Below, piece after piece: positions 1 through 7,977 of a DNA stretch of 64,000 bases; the first letter of the stretch is position 1, and each line of letters begins with the position of its first letter. The position numbers were made by a program, and so were the translations under genes. The DNA lies in the NCBI RefSeq assembly GCF_004331645.1, contig NZ_SJSK01000002.1, positions 1,138,639-1,202,638 on the forward strand, written 5' to 3'. The DNA is from Pedobacter frigiditerrae (lineage in GTDB: Bacteria; Bacteroidota; Bacteroidia; Sphingobacteriales; Sphingobacteriaceae). Below the pieces are notes generated by a model that saw only the letters and a program-made list of their open reading frames with translations, was not told where the DNA came from and searched no databases.

Positions 1-563
1 AAATACCAAAGACCATATATGTGACAGTTGAACAATCAGCCAAGCACGAAATTGTGCCAGAAATAGCTAGACGTGGGTTAATACAAGAAAATATTGACAA
101 AGCTTTTAAAAAGCCACAACGAACGTCTGAGGCAATAGCAGATTGGGAAGGGGTAAAAATCGTATTACTTAGAGGTAAGTCAACTGGCAACCTAGGTGTA
201 AAATCTATAGGCTCAGCAAGGAACTTGCGAGTAACAGACATTGAAAGAACTCTCATTGACATGACAGTTAGGCCTTCTTATTCCGGAGGAATATTTGAAG
301 TGCTCAAAGCATACCAAAATGCAGGAGAAAACAGTAAGGTATCTGTCAACAAACTTTTAAGCTATCTCAAAAGAATGGACTTCATTTATCCTTATCACCA
401 AGCTATAGGCTTTTATATGGAAAAATCAGGCGCATTTAAAGAGCAACAATTAGAAAAATTCAGGGAACTTACTGGAGAATATAAATTTTACCTTGCATAC
501 GATATGCAGGAAATGGAATTTTCAGAAGATTGGAATATTTATTATCCAAAAGGACTTCGTTAA
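1..563 (+). CDS. AbiEi-like type IV antitoxin, 5' end outside window
   Basis: The frame is open to the left edge with in-frame codons before the GTG at 21, so this is the C-terminal part of a longer protein, not a 180-residue gene. The segment around codons 73-82 (VTDIERTLID followed by a GG-containing helix) and the later 'YHQAIGFYMEKSG' stretch match the C-terminal domain of AbiEi antitoxins, which repress their own operon and neutralise the AbiEii toxin. Its natural partner lies next to it at 560-1453 but on the opposite strand; the two stop codons overlap. In known AbiE loci the two genes are co-directional, so this arrangement is odd. Family call is by motif; the missing N-terminus should hold a winged helix. 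Confidence 0.72.
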   Translation, partial: IPKTIYVTVEQSAKHEIVPEIARRGLIQENIDKAFKKPQRTSEAIADWEGVKIVLLRGKSTGNLGVKSIGSARNLRVTDIERTLIDMTVRPSYSGGIFEVLKAYQNAGENSKVSVNKLLSYLKRMDFIYPYHQAIGFYMEKSGAFKEQQLEKFRELTGEYKFYLAYDMQEMEFSEDWNIYYPKGLR

Positions 564-1453
564 TCCAATACATTTTCGAACATGTCTAGGACATAGTTAA
601 AATAAAAATCAAACCCGTTCTCTTTAGCTTCTTTGTCCTTGATGGTATCAATCAGTCCATCAAAATCCAATCTATGGATATCTTTCATTGTCCTGATTTT
701 TTTCAGGTAAGTATGGGGAACTTTTTTTGCATCAAACACATGCCCTAGTATTTCTTTGAAAGATGCTGATGATGCATCAAACGGAGCGTATTGTGTAAGC
801 ACATAAATATCATAGAAATCACGCGCTCTCGCACGATCTTTTTCAGGCTTACTCTGATGCAAGATATCTGTGGTGTATTCGGGTAATTTCTGACAAAGTG
901 CCCTGATTTTTTCTGCAACAATCAGTTCTGGAGCATATAATTGGTATCGAATGTGGTCGATTTCCCTTGTTACAACATGCCCTCCAACATATTCAAATTT
1001 ACTGATATCGATGCTGAATTTAGGGGAGCCTCCTGGATTTAAAGCCAATGCAAATTTTGAGCTGGCTAAAGCCAAATCCCCATTGATCTCTTTAAATTTC
1101 TTCTCTTCTATAAGCTTGAAAAGAATGTTATACCCACCCCAAAACCCAAAGTTCTGGGTCTGTGTTTTGGGTTTGTCCAAAAACTCATATTCAAAACAGA
1201 CGTAACCATTTAAGGCAAAACCTTCAACCAATAGCTCCTCTATTCTATGGGCAACTTTATCTTTATCAGGAAAATCCTCTTCCAATGAATAATCTAGATC
1301 ATACGATGCCCGGTCTTCCAGCCCATAACCCAGACTAATTGCATTGCCACCTTTAAGGATCAGTAATTCATATAAATCATCGTCTGACACCAATGACGTG
1401 ATTACAATTTTCTTTATTTTGTTAATAAGGTCTAGATCAAGTTTAATCGCCAT
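560..1453 (-). CDS. AbiEii/AbiGii-type nucleotidyltransferase toxin
   Basis: 297 residues, close to the usual AbiEii length. The nucleotidyltransferase signature is visible near residues 34-53: LKGGNAISLGYG followed by R-x-S-x-D-L-D, giving the glycine-rich motif and metal-binding acidic pair of the DNA polymerase beta fold. Further on, 'ELIVAEKIRAL' and 'RARDFYDIYVL' are conserved AbiEii helices. Known members inhibit growth by modifying tRNA acceptor ends or similar RNA targets and are held in check by AbiEi. The gene converges on the AbiEi-like gene and overlaps it by 4 bp (ttaa, 560-563), so the pair cannot share a transcript as in the canonical operon; antitoxin and toxin must use separate promoters and would make antisense 3' ends. 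The start ATG at 1453 is the only good start before the first conserved motif. Confidence 0.88.
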   Translation of the reverse strand: MAIKLDLDLINKIKKIVITSLVSDDDLYELLILKGGNAISLGYGLEDRASYDLDYSLEEDFPDKDKVAHRIEELLVEGFALNGYVCFEYEFLDKPKTQTQNFGFWGGYNILFKLIEEKKFKEINGDLALASSKFALALNPGGSPKFSIDISKFEYVGGHVVTREIDHIRYQLYAPELIVAEKIRALCQKLPEYTTDILHQSKPEKDRARARDFYDIYVLTQYAPFDASSASFKEILGHVFDAKKVPHTYLKKIRTMKDIHRLDFDGLIDTIKDKEAKENGFDFYFNYVLDMFENVLD

Positions 1454-1595
1454 ATAAATTCGGAAGACTCATGATGACTTCACATGTAAAGATAAGATTA
1501 TGTTCGCATAAAGAACCTATTACCTCTTGCTTCAAGGTATATTGCAAAAAATGGCCAAGAGTAGCATAATACTATTTTTATAATTATTTTTAACT

Positions 1596-2342
1596 ATGGA
1601 GAAACAAATACTTGATGAACTGAAGGAACTAAGAATGGCACTTGTAAAATTGGTGGGTACAACGTACCTTCCCAAAAGCAAACAACTGTCACCCAATGTA
1701 TTGGACAAGGCTGCCGATGAATTTAAAAAACTGCAGAAGCAAAGCGATGCATGGGTAACTGAATATGATCTTTATAAATATTTTAAGGATTCTCACTACG
1801 GGGTGGGCAAATTCATAAGGGAAGAATTCAAGTTTACCAATTTTTTCATCAAGGGAAAATCACACTATTACAACAGAGTAGATATCCAAGCCTTGGCTAA
1901 AGAGCTGAAAGCAAGGAACGTCAACCTAAAAAGGTATATGGAACTCAAGGCGGACAGGGAAAACTTTAACAAAAAGATAGCCTCTGCCCTATCGAACAAA
2001 AAGCAACATAAGAACAGACCCTACCTGCTCGAAGAAGACCTATCTGACATCAACACTTCCAATCCACCAAGACCTTCGGCTGAGATCATCAAGGAAGATC
2101 TAAAACGATTGGAAGAAGAGTTTTTTGAATATAAATTGGAAGAGTACATAGATATATACAAGGGAAATTATGCCATGGTCAAATTTGAATATCACTTTTC
2201 AAAATACATGAAGAGCGAAATAAAGTCGCGAACTAAAAAATGGTGTGAAAATTTCAATTATGCCAACAAGGCACTTGAACTACTGACCAGCAAAAAATCA
2301 AATTTCATTCCCGTTAAGGACGAAGAAAGATATCAACTTTAA
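1596..2342 (+). CDS. hypothetical protein, lysine-rich, coiled helices
   Basis: I do not recognise this 248-residue protein. It begins with a short amphipathic helix (EKQILDELKELRMALVKL), has a central basic patch (residues about 100-150, rich in K/R/N) and a C-terminal segment of charged helices ending near SKKSNFIPVKDEE. There is no signal peptide or membrane span. The segment 'WVTEYDLYKYFKDSHYGVGKFIREEF' could be a small DNA-binding helical domain, but that is inference. It converges with the helix-turn-helix gene at 2339-2614 and overlaps it by the same 4-bp ttaa seen between the AbiE-like genes. Likely accessory, mobile-element related. Confidence 0.6.
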   Translation: MEKQILDELKELRMALVKLVGTTYLPKSKQLSPNVLDKAADEFKKLQKQSDAWVTEYDLYKYFKDSHYGVGKFIREEFKFTNFFIKGKSHYYNRVDIQALAKELKARNVNLKRYMELKADRENFNKKIASALSNKKQHKNRPYLLEEDLSDINTSNPPRPSAEIIKEDLKRLEEEFFEYKLEEYIDIYKGNYAMVKFEYHFSKYMKSEIKSRTKKWCENFNYANKALELLTSKKSNFIPVKDEERYQL

Positions 2343-2614
2343 TGTTCGGCTCTTCTTCGGCGGACTTGTATCTTAAGCACTTCCGACTCTAGGTACATTG
2401 CCTTTTTTCTGCCCTTGACCAATTGCGGCTTGACGACACCGTCATTGATTGCCTTTAAAAAGACGGCATTGCTTGCACCCGTTATTTTTAGTGCGCCTTC
2501 TTTAGTTAATAACTGATCCTGTTGCAGTACACTTTTGAGTTCCTCTTTGATAATCGCCCTCATTTTTTCAAAAAATTCATCCACCGTAATGGATTGTAGT
2601 AGAATAGTCTCCAT
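2339..2614 (-). CDS. small helix-turn-helix (excisionase/MerR-like) DNA-binding protein
   Basis: 91 residues. The N-terminal 35 residues form a charged helix (FFEKMRAIIKEELKSVL) and the C-terminal half looks like an HTH_17/excisionase-type winged helix: 'LLTKEGALKITGAS' as the helix-turn-helix, then 'FLKAINDGVVKPQLVKGRKKAMYLESEVL' as recognition helix and wing, with a basic tail. Proteins of this layout are common on Bacteroidota integrative elements, where they act as directionality factors or local regulators. The ATG at 2614 follows an AT-rich leader. It overlaps the convergent hypothetical gene by 4 bp. Confidence 0.7.
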   Translation of the reverse strand: METILLQSITVDEFFEKMRAIIKEELKSVLQQDQLLTKEGALKITGASNAVFLKAINDGVVKPQLVKGRKKAMYLESEVLKIQVRRRRAEH

Positions 2615-2860
2615 TTAATTAATGATTAAAAGCTGAAGATATAAATTTGCAACAATACAATAAATCTAAATACCTATGTTCTTTGTTTGCAAATTGCGAA
2701 CACGGAACAATTAAAAAATATCCAAAGAATAATTAATATTTTGGAGGGCTGACTTATGACTGAGTTGTAAGTACAAAAATATATTAAGAACTGATTATAA
2801 TCTCCTTACATGGAAATAATTTTTAATGAAGTATTCTCCACTAATATCATTGCTAATCTT

Positions 2861-2942
2861 CCCGAGACTGTGTACTTTTCAAGAAATTTATTTGATGACT
2901 TGACTAGAATTTCAAAGATTGACGAAGATCCTTTGGAATAAT
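2861..2942 (+). repeat. dispersed 82-bp repeat, copy A (best preserved reading frame)
   Basis: This stretch recurs in degenerate form at 29949-30031, 30800-30883 and 32082-32165. The shared core is c-gag-c-t-ttacttttct-agaaa-t-cttgatga-ct-a-agaattt-aaagattgatgaaga, ending at a stop-like taat. In copy A one frame is open and reads LPETVYFSRNLFDDL, then TRISKIDEDPLE and a stop, so the family probably descends from the 3' end of a protein-coding gene that I cannot name. All four copies lie in gene-free spacers. Confidence 0.65.
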
Positions 2943-2949
2943 TCAAGGT

Positions 2950-3066
2950 TTAATTGCCATCATTGCATTTTTGGCAAACCTCATATTCACCTCTCTTATT
3001 CATATAAGACCTGCGCCAGCATGATATTGATTTGCCGCATCGTTTTGTTATAGTGCCCATTTTCAT
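2950..3066 (-). CDS. possible 38-residue cysteine-containing small protein
   Basis: An ATG at 3066 opens a frame of 38 codons ending in TAA at 2950. The product has four cysteines in the pattern C-x5-C-W ... C-x2-C, suggestive of a tiny zinc-binding module, and is basic overall. The frame ends 8 bp from the end of repeat copy A. It could equally be a remnant of a larger zinc-ribbon gene. There is no recognisable homologue by eye. Confidence 0.3.
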   Translation of the reverse strand: MKMGTITKRCGKSISCWRRSYMNKRGEYEVCQKCNDGN

Positions 3067-3218
3067 GGTAGATTTTTATTCAGATCAGCTGAATTTGACT
3101 TTTAAAATTATAGTCTTTGAATTTTGCATATAATGCTTTGGATCCTGCATTTTTCCCCTCTGTTTTAAGTAGACCTTTGGTATATCAAAAAGAAACAAAA
3201 ACTTAAAATAACAACAAC

Positions 3219-3959
3219 ATGAAAAATTTAACAGGAAAAGTAATCTTAGTAACCGGAGCATCAAGAGGAATTGGAGCAGAAATTGCAAATACATTAGCCG
3301 CTCGCGGGGCCAAAGTAATCATCAATTTTGCGGGAGATGAAAATGCAGCTGAGCAGCAGTTGCAGAAAATAAGAGCAAACGGTGGCGATGCTATTGCCAT
3401 CAAAGCTGATGTGAGCAAAACTGACGAGGTAAAAAATCTTTTTGATGCTACCATCGCCCGTTATGGAAGAATCGATGTGCTGGTTAACAATGCCGGTATC
3501 ATGATTACAAAACTCCTTAAGGATACAACCGATGAAGATTTCACCCGTCAGTTTGATATCAATGTAAAGGGAACTTTTAATACGATGCGAGAAGCAGCTA
3601 CCAAGCTTGCCGACAATGGCAGCATTATTAATTTCTCTTCAACCACCACCCGGGTGATGATGCCCACCTATAGCACCTATGTAGCTTCGAAAGCCGCAGT
3701 TGAACAACTTACCCGAGTATTTGCCAAAGAAGTTGGTGCAAGGGGCATAAATGTGAATTCCGTATCTCCAGGACCTACCAATACCGAGCTTTTCACGAAA
3801 GGGAAACCACAAGAGGTTATCGACCGTCTTGCCTCACTTTCAGCTTTTAACCGCATCGGTGAGCCCGAAGATATTGCAAAAATTGTTTCCTTCCTTGCCA
3901 GCGATGATGCCAAATGGATTTCGGCACAGAATATCGGAGCTAATGGCGCCATGGCCTAA
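3219..3959 (+). CDS. SDR family oxidoreductase (cassette 1, gene A)
   Basis: 246 residues, the classical SDR length. TGASRGIG (residues 12-19) is the Rossmann nucleotide-binding turn, NNAG is at 90-93, the catalytic serine lies in 'NFSSTTT', and the Tyr-x3-Lys pair is Y154-K158 (YVASK). The C-terminal 'SPGPTNTELF' is the usual proline-glycine segment after the active site. It resembles 3-oxoacyl-ACP-reductase-type SDRs, but the substrate cannot be read from sequence. It is followed by a DUF1097 membrane protein and a second SDR, all co-directional, ending at a strong terminator. A near-identical partner is at 24771-25511 (same length, most residues shared). Confidence 0.93.
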   Translation: MKNLTGKVILVTGASRGIGAEIANTLAARGAKVIINFAGDENAAEQQLQKIRANGGDAIAIKADVSKTDEVKNLFDATIARYGRIDVLVNNAGIMITKLLKDTTDEDFTRQFDINVKGTFNTMREAATKLADNGSIINFSSTTTRVMMPTYSTYVASKAAVEQLTRVFAKEVGARGINVNSVSPGPTNTELFTKGKPQEVIDRLASLSAFNRIGEPEDIAKIVSFLASDDAKWISAQNIGANGAMA

Positions 3960-4010
3960 CTGAGCAATCAATAATCAAATCATAATCCACAACCATTAAT
4001 CTTAAAATTT

Positions 4011-4502
4011 ATGAAAACGTTTATAACCGCAATCATTTTCGGCCTGTTCGGTGCAGTTGCAGTAAGTATATCCTTCGCCATGGCATGGCCAACATGGGTA
4101 ATGTTCATCGCCTGGGTAAGCTATTACCTATTTGGGAAGACGGTATTGTCCTCACTTAAAGCCTTCATACAGATAGGGCTTGGCATCCTGATGGGCGTGC
4201 TGATTCAGCTAACTGGAGGCGTACTGGGCAAAGTGATTGGCACTTTGGGCTTTCCGATTGCCGTGTTCATCTTTATCGGATCACTAGCCTATTTCGCCAG
4301 AACAAAAACGCTGAATAATATTCCGGCGTGGTTCCTGGGGTTGATCGTCGTATTCGGTGTACACCCACCCTTGGCCCCACTCCCGATCTTACAACTAGCC
4401 ATTCCATTATTCTTTGGGTTTTTATTCGCCTGGCTTAACGACTCTGCTGTAGAAAAAGTAAACGCCCAAAAAACCAACCATTCTCTTAACCAAAATCATT
4501 AA
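4011..4502 (+). CDS. DUF1097-family integral membrane protein
   Basis: 163 residues, almost entirely hydrophobic, with about five membrane segments (roughly residues 4-28, 30-45, 52-75, 78-95 and 105-143) and a short polar tail. The pattern 'FAMAWPTWVMFIAW', the glycine-rich 'GLGILMGVLIQLTGGVLGK' and 'GVHPPLAP' fit DUF1097 membrane proteins of unknown function. It lies 51 bp after SDR gene A and 23 bp before SDR gene B, so is co-transcribed. The duplicated SDR cassette at 24.8 kb lacks this gene, so it was either inserted here or lost there. Confidence 0.8.
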   Translation: MKTFITAIIFGLFGAVAVSISFAMAWPTWVMFIAWVSYYLFGKTVLSSLKAFIQIGLGILMGVLIQLTGGVLGKVIGTLGFPIAVFIFIGSLAYFARTKTLNNIPAWFLGLIVVFGVHPPLAPLPILQLAIPLFFGFLFAWLNDSAVEKVNAQKTNHSLNQNH

Positions 4503-4525
4503 CAAACATTTTAACTATTCAAATC

Positions 4526-5278
4526 ATGACAAATTTAACAAATAAAGTAGCATTGATCACAGGATCAGCAAGAGGCCTAGGTAAAGCAATCGCAGAACGT
4601 TATGCAGCATTGGGTGCAGACATCATCATTAACTACTCACGCGATAAGGCATCAGCAGACGAAGTAGTGAGCAACATCAAAGCCATGGGCGTAAGGGTAA
4701 TATCCGTAAAGGCAGACGTTAGCAAGGTAGCAGATGTACAGCGACTTTTTGCAGAAGCGATCAGTACCTTCGGCAAGATAGATATCGTAGTGGCAAATGC
4801 AGGTATCGAACTGGTAGAAACGCCGGTAACCGATTTTACCGAAGAGCAATTCGACCGTGTATTTTCCATCAATACCAAAGGCACCTATTTTACGATGCAG
4901 CAGGCCGCCAAGCACGTAACCGATAATGGCCGTATCATTTATGTCGCCTCAAGTACAACATCATACCCAGTCCCGGGAATGGCGGTGTATGGAGGTAGCA
5001 AGACCACTCCAAAATACCTTGTAGAAATCCTTTCAAAGGAGATTGGCTACAAGGGAGTTACGGTAAATACCATTATCCCATTCGCGGTTGACCATTCTGG
5101 AATCTTTGCGGAAGCCGATAGCTATCCAGAACTCCGCAAGCAACTGTTAGACAGCTGCCCAATGGGGCGTTTGGCAGAAGTAGAAGATGTGGCCAATGCG
5201 GCAGAGTTCTTTGCAAGTGACCTTTCTTCGTTCATTTCCGGCCAGCACCTTTTGGTAAACGGTGGGGCGACCAACTAA
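4526..5278 (+). CDS. SDR family oxidoreductase (cassette 1, gene B)
   Basis: 250 residues. The cofactor turn is TGSARGLG (residues 12-19). The usual NNAG is ANAG here ('IVVANAGIE'), and the catalytic pair sits in YGGSK. The ending 'SGQHLLVNGGATN' is typical of C-terminal SDR substrate loops near the subunit interface. It is the last gene before the terminator at 5311-5344. A paralogue with the same ANAG variation is at 25557-26309, again directly behind a gene-A-type SDR. Reaction is presumably NAD(P)H-dependent carbonyl reduction; substrate unknown. Confidence 0.92.
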   Translation: MTNLTNKVALITGSARGLGKAIAERYAALGADIIINYSRDKASADEVVSNIKAMGVRVISVKADVSKVADVQRLFAEAISTFGKIDIVVANAGIELVETPVTDFTEEQFDRVFSINTKGTYFTMQQAAKHVTDNGRIIYVASSTTSYPVPGMAVYGGSKTTPKYLVEILSKEIGYKGVTVNTIIPFAVDHSGIFAEADSYPELRKQLLDSCPMGRLAEVEDVANAAEFFASDLSSFISGQHLLVNGGATN

Positions 5279-5310
5279 GCTAAAATATTAGCGGGCAACT
5301 ATTTGTTTTG

Positions 5311-5344
5311 ACTGGCATGAAGTAAAATTCATGCCAGTTTTTTA
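5311..5344 (+). terminator. Rho-independent terminator of the SDR operon
   Basis: A 10-bp perfect stem (ACTGGCATGA / TCATGCCAGT) with an 8-nt loop is followed by a run of six T. It lies 33 bp after the stop of SDR gene B and 33 bp before the end of the convergent araC-type gene. Confidence 0.88.
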
Positions 5345-5376
5345 TATGGGCATTTCTGCAATTAGGAGGAGAGTTT

Positions 5377-6318
5377 TTACCCCTTGGAAAGATTGAGGAT
5401 GTGTTCACTGCGAAAGCTGGCAGGGGAAATCTTGGTGTGCTTCTTGAAATAGTTGCTAAAGTGTGCCGATTCAGAAAATCCCAACCTGAAACTGATTTCC
5501 TTGATTGAAATAGATGAATTCTGCAAAAGGGACTTTGCCTCCGCTATGGTCTTTTCCGCTATCCAAGTACCAATTGCTTTTCCTGTCTTTGCCTTGATCA
5601 CGCTGCTGAGGTAATTGGGATGCAGGTTCTGGTCATCCGCATATTCCTGTACACGGTAGGCACGATCCAACATGCCGCTACTTAGGTCCCGATAGTGCTT
5701 TTCAAGGAGTCTCTTAAAATTCTTTACGATATGCGAACTCCTGTTGCCCTCGTATATGGGATTATAATCAAGCCAAAAGTACTCCTTGATCTTCAGCAGC
5801 AGCACAACAAAAAGATTTCCGATAAGGCGGTTGCGAAATGGCGAATGGGACACATACTCCTTGTGAATCTGTAGGTAAAGTCGTTCAAATTCTTCAAATA
5901 CCTCGGGGGCCAGCACCCGTGCCGGAAAGGTTTCGGCCAGCAAAAAGGGAAACTCCTCGAATATATCTGCATGTACATTCTCCTTTAAAAAGGATTCGCT
6001 AAGGGTGATCAGATAAACCTCCTCGACCTCTGCCCAATCGAATGATCGAGAGTGTCCGGGGTTGGTAAAATAGACAGTACTGGGACGGATATCGAAACGC
6101 TGTTCATCGATCGTGTAGTTCCCCTGACCGTTCTTCACAAATGCAAACACAAAAAAATTCAGCCTGCTGATGGGCGAGCGAATGGTAATCATATCCCTGA
6201 TGTCCGCAAGGTTGAAGATGGTGAAATCGCTCTGTCGGTCGATTAGCGAGACAGGTAATCCAAGATGCTTGTACTGTTCATGGAGATCATTGAAAATCCT
6301 TAACTTTTCCTCTTTCAT
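5377..6318 (-). CDS. AraC/XylS-family transcriptional regulator
   Basis: The ATG at 6318 (MKEEKLRIFND) gives 313 residues and fits the family better than the upstream start at 6423, whose extra 35 residues look non-coding. The N-terminal half is a cupin-like sensor with 'VYFTNPGHSRSF' as the typical metal-less cupin turn. The C-terminal 100 residues carry two helix-turn-helix units: 'RVQEYADDQNLHPNYLSSVIKAKTGKA' and 'SIKEISFRLGFSESAHFSNYFKKHTKISPASFR'. It converges on SDR cassette 1; regulators of this type in Bacteroidota often sit beside the SDR genes they control, which is inference here. Confidence 0.9.
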   Translation of the reverse strand: MKEEKLRIFNDLHEQYKHLGLPVSLIDRQSDFTIFNLADIRDMITIRSPISRLNFFVFAFVKNGQGNYTIDEQRFDIRPSTVYFTNPGHSRSFDWAEVEEVYLITLSESFLKENVHADIFEEFPFLLAETFPARVLAPEVFEEFERLYLQIHKEYVSHSPFRNRLIGNLFVVLLLKIKEYFWLDYNPIYEGNRSSHIVKNFKRLLEKHYRDLSSGMLDRAYRVQEYADDQNLHPNYLSSVIKAKTGKAIGTWIAEKTIAEAKSLLQNSSISIKEISFRLGFSESAHFSNYFKKHTKISPASFRSEHILNLSKG

Positions 6319-6473
6319 GCGCGTCGAATTCTTGTTAAAATTACCAAGTAATTCCGTAATACACAATCTGCCATGAATTGCCATAACGAAATAAGGGTTT
6401 TGGCGCTTAGAACCAAAACCCACATCTGTCGCTGCTGACTAAATAAATTTGAAAATGAGGTGCTGTCGAAATG

Positions 6474-6827
6474 CTATTTTTTTACTGTTGGATACTGAAA
6501 ATAGATCAGTGCAAGATTCATTAACAGAAAAGGTACCTCGATCATTGCACCCCTGATATCCATTATTGAAAGTTGGAGGCACAAGATCAAAAGGATCAGG
6601 GAGGCCATCAGTACATTGCCGACCACATACGTTTGTGGGAACAGCACCATTATTGCCGCCAATATGGTCAGTCCCCCAAGTACCTTCACCCAAAACCTGC
6701 TAAAATTGAACTTACCGAACATCTCCAACACAACTTCGTTCCCATTGAACATAGCTATGCCCTGCTTGAACCCCATTATGACCACCACAATCAGCAGTAC
6801 GGCCGTAAAAATTCTTATCATTATCAT
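6474..6827 (-). CDS. small integral membrane protein, DoxX-like
   Basis: 117 residues with four predicted membrane segments (about residues 3-20, 45-63, 66-84 and 90-110). The early 'MGFKQGIAMFNG' and 'WVKVLGGLTILAAIMVLFPQTYVVGN' resemble the first two helices of DoxX/DUF4345-like proteins. It is transcribed in the same direction as the araC-type gene downstream with about 150 bp between. Function unknown. The overlapping frame at 6439-6693 is a shadow. Confidence 0.65.
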   Translation of the reverse strand: MIMIRIFTAVLLIVVVIMGFKQGIAMFNGNEVVLEMFGKFNFSRFWVKVLGGLTILAAIMVLFPQTYVVGNVLMASLILLILCLQLSIMDIRGAMIEVPFLLMNLALIYFQYPTVKK

Positions 6828-7015
6828 TTTTCTCTGTTTTTGTTAAACAAAGATCCGGATTGGATGGGCTAAGGAATTGCGAGAATCAAATGAAGTGTTG
6901 CAAATAACAAAGATAGTTTGCTATTCAATCACAGCGACCCAGGATAATGTTTTCTAGTTTGAGCTAAAAGGGTTCCTATACTCCAAAGGGAAAAAGCAGT
7001 CTTCTTTACAAAAAG

Positions 7016-7757
7016 CTAATTGAGGGATTGAGGATACTCAAATCCCAATTGGTAGGCAATCTCACTCACGGATAAATTGGTACTAGCTAATATTTCTTTT
7101 GCTTTTTCAATTAAATAATGGGTGTGTTCAATCTGTAAGATTGCGGAGCATATCGCTCAAGTAATCGGCCGATACATTTAATTTGGACGAGACGTATTGG
7201 ACCGTGGAAACCCCCAATGCCTGCACCTGCCCAGCGTTAAATAATGGGTCAGTATCTTTTCCTCCTTTATCAACAGACCGTTGTTTGCCGTCCGTCGGGT
7301 TATAAATTGCCTGTTGGAAAAACCGTTGTAATAATTTAGTAACAGCTCGATGTGGGATACCATAACATCCTGGCTATAATTATCAATGGGAAAGGCAACT
7401 TCCTTGGCGATATTGCCATCACTGTGTCCAAAATTATTTCCTCACTTTCAGATAGATGCAGGGCTTCATTTACCTCATAATTGAAATAGCCAAACGTTTT
7501 CATCGTCAAAGCGTTTGATTTCCTCAAAATTTATCACACTCACCAGCGGATTTGTAGGCTTTGATATTTCCAATATCCGTTGCCGATCGGCGATGGCGCT
7601 AAAACATGTGGTTGAACCAGATAATTCTTCCATCGTCACATAGCTGAACTGCAGCCAACATTTCTTTTATAATTATAGGCTCATAATGAATAGACCGCCT
7701 TAATTCAGGCAGAGTGATTTTTTCTGCCGATTGAATGGTTAAAAATGCTGTCTCCAT
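7016..7757 (-). pseudogene. decayed AraC-family regulator gene
   Basis: Reading the minus strand in changing frames gives AraC-family pieces: 'MKTFGYFNYEVNEALHLSES' (near 7500), 'MVSHIELLLNYYN' (near 7350), 'VQYVSSKLNVSADYLSDML' (near 7200) and 'QIEHTHYLIEKAKEILA', 'SVSEIAYQLGFEYPQSL' (7020-7140). The pieces are separated by frameshifts, and the protein stops at 7016 before the conserved F-x-x-x-F-K helix. The region up to the ATG at 7757 may contain its damaged N-terminus. At least two frame changes and a 3' truncation make it non-functional. Confidence 0.8.
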
Positions 7758-7977
7758 AATTACTTTTTCATGCAGGAATAAAGCAGCAGGATAGGGTGTC
7801 AGGAGCCACGGTCCACCGTGATTTATATAGCCTTGACGACTTAGCAGGCTGATTTACCTTGAAATCCAAAAAAGTGATAATGAAAACAGCAGGATCTGAA
7901 TTAACTTTTATCTTAAATTTGATTATGTGTTTGCAAAAACAAAATTAGAAATCTCTTTTCAAAGTTTCCTTTCCTCA

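Larger units (their letters stand above)
2615..3218. other. 604-bp spacer with remnants
   Basis: No large gene. It holds a near-palindrome around 2684-2700 (gtttgcaaattgcgaac) that could be an operator for the divergent HTH gene, one copy of the dispersed 82-bp repeat (2861-2942), and a possible 38-codon cysteine-containing reading frame (2950-3066, - strand). The last 150 bp presumably contain the promoter of the SDR operon, but no convincing Bacteroidota -7/-33 pair was pinned down. Confidence 0.6.

Noticed and set aside
951..1205. 84-codon + strand frame inside the AbiEii gene
   Set aside because: Antisense shadow of a well-supported nucleotidyltransferase gene; no motif of its own.
1484..1520. 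AbiE operator from GTTCGC-n-GAAC
   Set aside because: Arms are only four bases and the spacing is irregular, so it is indistinguishable from chance.
6439..6693. 84-codon - strand frame overlapping the DoxX-like gene
   Set aside because: Off-frame; the 6474-6827 frame has clear membrane helices and a better start.
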